From assembly GCA_910584715.1 (NCBI GenBank), contig CAJUAN010000003.1:1-64000 (forward strand): 64,000 nt of DNA, written 5' to 3'. This DNA comes from an uncultured Oscillospiraceae bacterium. GTDB taxonomy: Bacteria > Bacillota > Clostridia > Oscillospirales > Ruminococcaceae. The notes beneath the pieces were generated by a model. That model did no database searches and was not told where the DNA came from. It saw nothing but the letters and a program-made list of their open reading frames with translations. Both the position numbers and the translations under genes were made by a program. Positions 60,020-64,000 of the stretch are shown in pieces (the first letter of the stretch is position 1; each line of letters opens with the position of its first letter).

Positions 60020-61495
60020 ATGCTGGAAACAAACTACTCGCAAAAATTCGTTAAGGAAGGTCTCACATTTGACGACGTACTGCTGATCCCTGCCGAATCC
60101 AACTGCACTCCGAATATGGTAAGCCTTTCCACAAGGCTTGCGGGAGACGTTATGCTCAACACACCTATTATGACCTCCGCTATGGACACTGTTACCGAGG
60201 CGAATATGGCTATTGCGATCGCTCGTGAGGGCGGCATAGGAATTATCCACAAGAATATGTCGATCGAACGCCAGGCTGACGAGGTTGACAAGGTAAAGCG
60301 TTCCGAAAACGGCGTTATTGTGAATCCTTTTTCCCTTACCGAGGACAGGCTTGTTTCCGAAGCCGACGAGCTTATGGGCAAATACAGGATCTCCGGCGTA
60401 CCTATCGTTGACAGGGCAGGCAAGCTGGTTGGAATACTTACCAACCGCGACCTTAGATTCCTTACCAACTTCGATATCCCCATAGGAGACGTGATGACCA
60501 AGGATCATCTTGTTACCGCTCCGGTAGGAACAGACCTCAAAGGCGCGCAGGAAATACTGATGAAGCATAAAATTGAAAAACTCCCCATTGTTGATGAAAG
60601 CGGCACTCTCAAAGGACTTATTACAATAAAGGATATCGAAAAGGCGGTACAGTACCCCAATTCAGCCCGTGATAAGTCGGGCAGACTGCTCTGCGGCGCG
60701 GCTATAGGCGTTGCGGCAAACATGATGGAGCGCGCCAAAGCTCTTATTGACGCTCAGGCGGACGTGCTTGTTCTTGACTCTGCTCACGGTCACAACATAA
60801 ACATCGTGAACGCGGTCAGGGAAGTCAAAAAAGCGTTCCCCAACACTCCTGTTATTGCGGGAAATATCGCCACCGCGGCTGCCGCCGAAGCACTTATCGC
60901 GGCGGGCGCTGACGCTCTTAAAGTTGGCATAGGCCCGGGCTCTATCTGTACTACCCGCGTTGTTGCAGGTATAGGAGTTCCTCAGATAACAGCAGTGTAC
61001 GATGTTGCCTGTGTTGCCGCAAAGCATAATATCCCCGTCATCGCGGACGGCGGCATAAAGTATTCCGGCGATATAGTAAAGGCTCTGGCGGCAGGCGCGA
61101 ACTTGGTAATGCTTGGCTCTTTGCTTGCGGGCTGCGACGAAGCTCCCGGCGAGGAGGAAATCTATCAGGGCAGACGCTTTAAGGTGTACCGCGGTATGGG
61201 CTCCTTGGGAGCAATGGCGTGCGGCTCCAAGGACAGATATTTCCAGGAGAACAGCAAGAAGTTAGTTCCCGAGGGCGTAGAGGGTCGTGTCCCCTACAAG
61301 GGACTTGTTTCCGACGCTATCTTCCAGCTTGTGGGAGGTATCCGTTCGGGTATGGGCTACTGCGGCTGCGCTACCATTGAGGAGCTCCACGAAAAGGCTC
61401 AGTTTGTGAAAATAACCGGAGCGGGACTAAAGGAATCCCACCCTCACGATATTTACATAACAAAGGAAGCTCCAAATTATTCGGTACAGATATAG
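60020..61495 (+). CDS. guaB: IMP dehydrogenase
   Basis: Oxidises IMP to XMP with NAD, the committed step to GMP. The 491 residues hold the catalytic barrel (LTFDDVLLIPAES, GIGPGSICTTRVVAG with the catalytic cysteine near residue 308, and a GVEGRVPYKG flap) with two CBS domains at about 95-205. GGGAGGTAA supports the ATG at 60020 and gives MLETNYSQKF; an earlier ATG at 59954 lies within the promoter. A strong terminator follows. Confidence 0.96.
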   Translation: MLETNYSQKFVKEGLTFDDVLLIPAESNCTPNMVSLSTRLAGDVMLNTPIMTSAMDTVTEANMAIAIAREGGIGIIHKNMSIERQADEVDKVKRSENGVIVNPFSLTEDRLVSEADELMGKYRISGVPIVDRAGKLVGILTNRDLRFLTNFDIPIGDVMTKDHLVTAPVGTDLKGAQEILMKHKIEKLPIVDESGTLKGLITIKDIEKAVQYPNSARDKSGRLLCGAAIGVAANMMERAKALIDAQADVLVLDSAHGHNINIVNAVREVKKAFPNTPVIAGNIATAAAAEALIAAGADALKVGIGPGSICTTRVVAGIGVPQITAVYDVACVAAKHNIPVIADGGIKYSGDIVKALAAGANLVMLGSLLAGCDEAPGEEEIYQGRRFKVYRGMGSLGAMACGSKDRYFQENSKKLVPEGVEGRVPYKGLVSDAIFQLVGGIRSGMGYCGCATIEELHEKAQFVKITGAGLKESHPHDIYITKEAPNYSVQI

Positions 61496-61508
61496 TCAAA
61501 TGTTTCGG

Positions 61509-61546
61509 CGTTCCCCGTCTCATCGGCGGGGGACGTTCTTTTTTTT
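61509..61546 (+). terminator. Terminator of guaB
   Basis: CGTTCCCCG (61509-61517) and CGGGGGACG pair with one G-U, followed by TTCTTTTTTTT. Confidence 0.88.
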
Positions 61547-61639
61547 CGGGACAAAGCATATACTTAATCAGTCCGTAAGTTTGCCGCAATGACGGTCGCC
61601 CGGACGTTTTTCGGATAATAACAATACAAAGGAGCGCTT

Positions 61640-61936
61640 ATGATGAATGAAGTAAACAAAAAAACGCAGGGTCAAAACGGAATACACAATATTATCTTAG
61701 AGGGGCGAAAAAAAATGTCCGTTTCCGGCGTTACTGACGTGGACAGCTTCGATGAAAACACAGTGCTGCTGTACACCACGATGGGTGAGCTGACCGTCCG
61801 CGGCAGCGATCTGCACGTAAACGACCTCTCGGTCGAAAGCGGCGAGATGAACATTGAGGGTGAAATAAAAAGCATTGTGTACGGCGACCCCGACCGCCGT
61901 TCACCGCTGTCCTTTGTCGGGAAAATTTTCCGCTGA
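61640..61936 (+). CDS. yabP: Sporulation protein YabP
   Basis: 98 residues: an N-terminal HNIILEGRKKMSVSGVTDVDSFDE, then beta-strands with TTMGELTVRGSDLHVNDLSVESGEMNIEGEI, matching YabP. It is needed for spore formation in Bacillus, where it is made in the mother cell. In this window it is the first gene of the yabP-yabQ-divIC-yabR set. AAAGGAG lies before the ATG. Confidence 0.92.
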   Translation: MMNEVNKKTQGQNGIHNIILEGRKKMSVSGVTDVDSFDENTVLLYTTMGELTVRGSDLHVNDLSVESGEMNIEGEIKSIVYGDPDRRSPLSFVGKIFR

Positions 61937-61955
61937 TTAGAGGCGAGGTGAGCTT

Positions 61956-62513
61956 TTGCAGATAGAGACATTTTTTTCCGTATCGCAGCAGACAGCTTTT
62001 TTTCTGCTGTCCGTAGTTCTTGGCGCGGCTCTGGGCGTTATGTACGACGTTTTCCGCGTGTTCAGGATACTTTTTCCTCCCGCCGCAAAAAAAACGCCGC
62101 TTGCCGTTCAAGACGTGCTTTTCTGGCTTATATACGGCTTCTGCATATTCTGCTATTCCACTGCGGTATGCGGCGGAAGCCTGCGCTTTTTTATATTTTT
62201 CGGCTCGCTGGCAGGGTTTGCGCTGTACATACTTACAATAGGCAACCTTATCACTGGAGCGCTCAGGCGTATAGCTGAATCTGTAAGGCGGATTTTACGC
62301 AAAGTATATTCCGTACTATTTGAACCGATCGTAAAATTATTAAAAAATTTGTGTCAAAAAGTCCGCCTTTTTTTTATACAAATTTATAGAAAATCGAAAA
62401 AAACGGAAAGAAGTGTTAAAAAACCCTTGCAAAAAGTCCCGAGGTTGGTGTATAATAAGAATGCAAAATTGGGTTTGCAGTTTGTACACGGCAGGCAGAA
62501 AGGTCGGAGGTGA
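61956..62513 (+). CDS. yabQ: Spore cortex protein YabQ
   Basis: 185 residues with about four membrane segments and a basic C-terminal tail. The N-terminal QQTAFFLLSVVLGAALGVMYDVFRVFR is typical of YabQ, which is required for the spore cortex. The start is TTG, with GAGGTG 5 bases upstream. The gene carries a promoter for divIC near its 3' end. Confidence 0.88.
   Translation: MQIETFFSVSQQTAFFLLSVVLGAALGVMYDVFRVFRILFPPAAKKTPLAVQDVLFWLIYGFCIFCYSTAVCGGSLRFFIFFGSLAGFALYILTIGNLITGALRRIAESVRRILRKVYSVLFEPIVKLLKNLCQKVRLFFIQIYRKSKKTERSVKKPLQKVPRLVYNKNAKLGLQFVHGRQKGRR
62427..62456 (+). promoter_or_regulatory. Internal promoter ahead of divIC
   Basis: TTGCAA (62427-62432) and TATAAT (62451-62456) with an 18-base spacer lie in the 3' part of yabQ. 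It would let divIC be made in growing cells when the sporulation genes are off. Confidence 0.55.
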
Positions 62514-62518
62514 CATAG

Positions 62519-62887
62519 GTGAACGAGTCTGAAGCCCGCAAAGCTGAAAAAATCAGAAAAAACGCTCAGGCGGTAAGAAAAAAAAGACTGAGCATGAAAA
62601 AAAGACAGACAAGTCCGCTGATGAGGTTTATTATCACGGTCACAAGCTTCGTTTTCGTTATGTACTGCGTTACCTCTATAATCATGACCCAGGCTGAGAT
62701 CGCCGAGAAAAAGCAGGAGCTCGACCTTCTTTACGAACAGGCGGAAAAGCTCGAGGAGCAGAATGCGGAATATCTCAGTATTCTTTCCGAGGAAGACGAA
62801 CGCGCGTTTATGGAACGTTACGCCGTAGAGGTTCTGGGCTATGCCTATCCCAATGAACGCAGGTTTTACGATACGGCGGGAAAATAA
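62519..62887 (+). CDS. divIC: Septum formation protein DivIC/FtsB
   Basis: 122 residues, bitopic: a basic cytoplasmic start, one membrane helix at about 38-58 (FIITVTSFVFVMYCVTSII), a coiled coil (AEIAEKKQELDLLYEQAEKLEEQNAEYL) and the closing ERYAVEVLGYAYPNERRFYD. It is a divisome protein acting with DivIB and FtsL. The start is GTG with GGAGGTGA upstream. Confidence 0.92.
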   Translation: MNESEARKAEKIRKNAQAVRKKRLSMKKRQTSPLMRFIITVTSFVFVMYCVTSIIMTQAEIAEKKQELDLLYEQAEKLEEQNAEYLSILSEEDERAFMERYAVEVLGYAYPNERRFYDTAGK

Positions 62888-62983
62888 TGCGGCTGCCGGG
62901 AAAACATACCGAATAAAGGATAAGGAAATTGTCCCCCTGCGGGGTCAAATAAATATTCAAACGAGAGGATTAAAAAGTTTTTT

Positions 62984-63430
62984 ATGCAGTTGGATGTAGG
63001 AAAAATTTACGAGGGAAAGGTTACGGGAATTACAAAATTCGGCGCATTTGTGGAGATCGAACCGGGAACCACGGGAATGGTACATATCAGCGAAGTGGCG
63101 AACACCTTTGTCAGCGAGATAAAGGATCATCTTACCGAGGGACAGAGCGTTAAAGTAAAGGTTCTGGCGGTAAACGACGACGGCAAGATATCTCTTTCTA
63201 TCAAAAAGGCGCTGGATACTCCTCCCGGACGAAAGGATTTTAAACGAGGAGGGGGACCGAGACGTTCCGACGGCGCAAGGCAGCAGCCACAGCAGGAAAA
63301 GCTTCCGCAGACTCCCGAAGCGGCGTTTGAGGATATGCTTAATAAATTCAAGCAAAGCTCCGACGAGCGTATGGGAGATCTTAAAAAGGTCATTGACAAC
63401 AAGCGCAGAAGTCAGTCCAGAAGAAAATAA
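62984..63430 (+). CDS. yabR: S1 RNA-binding domain protein YabR
   Basis: 148 residues. The N-terminal S1 domain (VGKIYEGKVTGITKFGAFVEIEPGTTGMVHISEV.. KVLAVNDDGKISLSIKKA) is followed by a basic, Gly/Gln-rich linker and a C-terminal AFEDMLNKFKQSSDERMGDLKK tail. This matches YabR, a general-stress and RNA-binding protein next to divIC. No strong RBS is visible; a weak AGAGGA is upstream. Confidence 0.9.
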   Translation: MQLDVGKIYEGKVTGITKFGAFVEIEPGTTGMVHISEVANTFVSEIKDHLTEGQSVKVKVLAVNDDGKISLSIKKALDTPPGRKDFKRGGGPRRSDGARQQPQQEKLPQTPEAAFEDMLNKFKQSSDERMGDLKKVIDNKRRSQSRRK

Positions 63431-63440
63431 TTTGCAGAAA

Positions 63441-63470
63441 ACGGGATATGTCTATGATAGGACAGATCCC
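63441..63470 (+). terminator. Hairpin after yabR
   Basis: CGGGATATGTC and GGACAGATCCCG pair around a short loop, followed by TTTAATATTT. It is probably the yabR terminator. Confidence 0.65.
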
Positions 63471-63508
63471 GTTTAATATTTATCCGCAGTGATCGGCCGT
63501 ACAAAGCA

Positions 63509-63541
63509 AAACCGGATATCCCAATTCGGGAATCCGGTTTT
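63509..63541. terminator. Bidirectional terminator between yabR and spoVT
   Basis: ACCGGATATCCC and GGGAATCCGGT form a long stem with AAAA and TTTT on the two sides, as expected between convergent genes. Confidence 0.82.
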
Positions 63542-63544
63542 CTG

Positions 63545-64000
63545 CTATTCTTCGATCTGCTTGCCAAGAAACTGAGCCGCCGCTTGAATAAGGTTCTGCT
63601 GGACTTCACTTGCTACAGCTTCGTTGTTGGGAGCAAGAAAAGCGACTGCACCCGTAACATCGCCCGAAGCAAGTATGGGCGAGCAGGCTATCGCGGGACG
63701 GTCAATACCTTCCACAGGAAAGACCTTTGCATCGTTATGAGATGTGTAAAGATAGTTCTTGCGGCTTTCGAGGTATTCCTCCAGAGCCTGGGAAACACGT
63801 CTTTCATTAAACTCTTTTTTCTGAACGCCTGCGACCGCTACCACATGATCGCGGTCAAATACCACGGTGGGACAGTTTGCAAGCTTTGTCATGACTTCGG
63901 CGACCTGCGCTGCAGAGCCTGCCATTTCATTTATCGCGCTGTATTTTTTAAAGATGACTTCGCCGTCGTTGCTTGTGTAGATTTCAAGAGGGTCACCCTC
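63545..64000 (-). CDS. spoVT: Stage V sporulation protein T (partial)
   Basis: The last 151 codons of SpoVT, a forespore regulator of sigma-G genes; the 5' end lies beyond the window. Visible are the end of the AbrB-like DNA-binding domain (EGDPLEIYTSNDGEVIFKKY) and the C-terminal GAF-like domain with VVFDRDHVVAVAG, RPAIACSPILASGDVTGAV and QNLIQAAAQFLGKQIEE. About 30 residues at the N-terminus are missing from the usual 180. It is on the opposite strand to yabR. Confidence 0.93.
   Translation of the reverse strand, partial: EGDPLEIYTSNDGEVIFKKYSAINEMAGSAAQVAEVMTKLANCPTVVFDRDHVVAVAGVQKKEFNERRVSQALEEYLESRKNYLYTSHNDAKVFPVEGIDRPAIACSPILASGDVTGAVAFLAPNNEAVASEVQQNLIQAAAQFLGKQIEE

Noticed and set aside
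1..64000. CRISPR array, prophage, rRNA or tRNA genes
   Set aside because: No regularly spaced repeats, phage structural or integrase genes, rRNA stretches or tRNA cloverleaf patterns were seen on either strand.

Overview
The window is chromosomal DNA from a spore-forming Clostridia member, most likely an Oscillospiraceae/Ruminococcaceae-type gut Firmicute. The reasons are the yabP-yabQ-divIC-yabR cluster followed by spoVT, an addAB recombinase instead of recBCD, rex, trmFO, the dprA-topA-trmFO and plsX-rnc-smc-ftsY arrangements, strong GGAGG ribosome binding sites, and TTGACA/TATAAT promoters with 17-base spacers. No rRNA, tRNA, CRISPR array, prophage or intact insertion sequence was found. 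The exact genus cannot be fixed from sequence reading alone.

Region 1 (1-10140, + strand) is the accessory part. A permease (915-1811) and an ATPase (7578-8351) of one COG4120/COG1101-type ABC transporter are separated by about 5.7 kb of small, AT-richer orphan genes: P-loop kinases, several GNAT acetyltransferases (one ZmaR-like, one YjaB-like), an SRPBCC protein, a membrane-anchored C39-like protease and a HEAT-like protein. The interval also holds gene debris: a 38-bp copy of the permease 3' end, a 15-codon GNAT start and a 22-codon orphan ORF, plus a MITE-like palindrome. It looks like a spot of repeated gene gain and loss. A hydroxyacid dehydrogenase and a short proB follow.

Region 2 (10396-37380, - strand) is mostly core housekeeping. 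In transcription order it runs infC-rpmI-rplT behind an attenuated leader, an HD hydrolase, a SpoU methyltransferase, dprA, topA, a histidine phosphatase, trmFO, two small unknown genes, plsX, rnc, a radical SAM gene, smc, then GNAT, nitroreductase and a small unknown gene, ftsY, rdgB, polA, three small genes, a dusB-rimI fusion, a methyltransferase and tsaD. FtsY carries its acidic domain at the C-terminus.

Region 3 (37383-48763, - strand) holds a compact repair operon (GNAT, 3-methyladenine glycosylase, ydcF, addB, addA and a membrane-anchored HTH protein) behind one good promoter, and the feoAB ferrous-iron transporter behind its own promoter with a possible DtxR-type operator.

Region 4 (49025-64000, mostly + strand) has aconitase, a Cys-rich membrane protein, a frameshifted traX, an unknown gene, isocitrate dehydrogenase and rex, which is the oxidative branch leading to 2-oxoglutarate next to an NADH sensor. 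Then come a second MITE-like element, ppk, a nucleotidyltransferase, GNAT and methyltransferase set, guaB, the yabP/yabQ/divIC/yabR cell-division and sporulation set, and a 5'-truncated spoVT on the - strand at the window edge.
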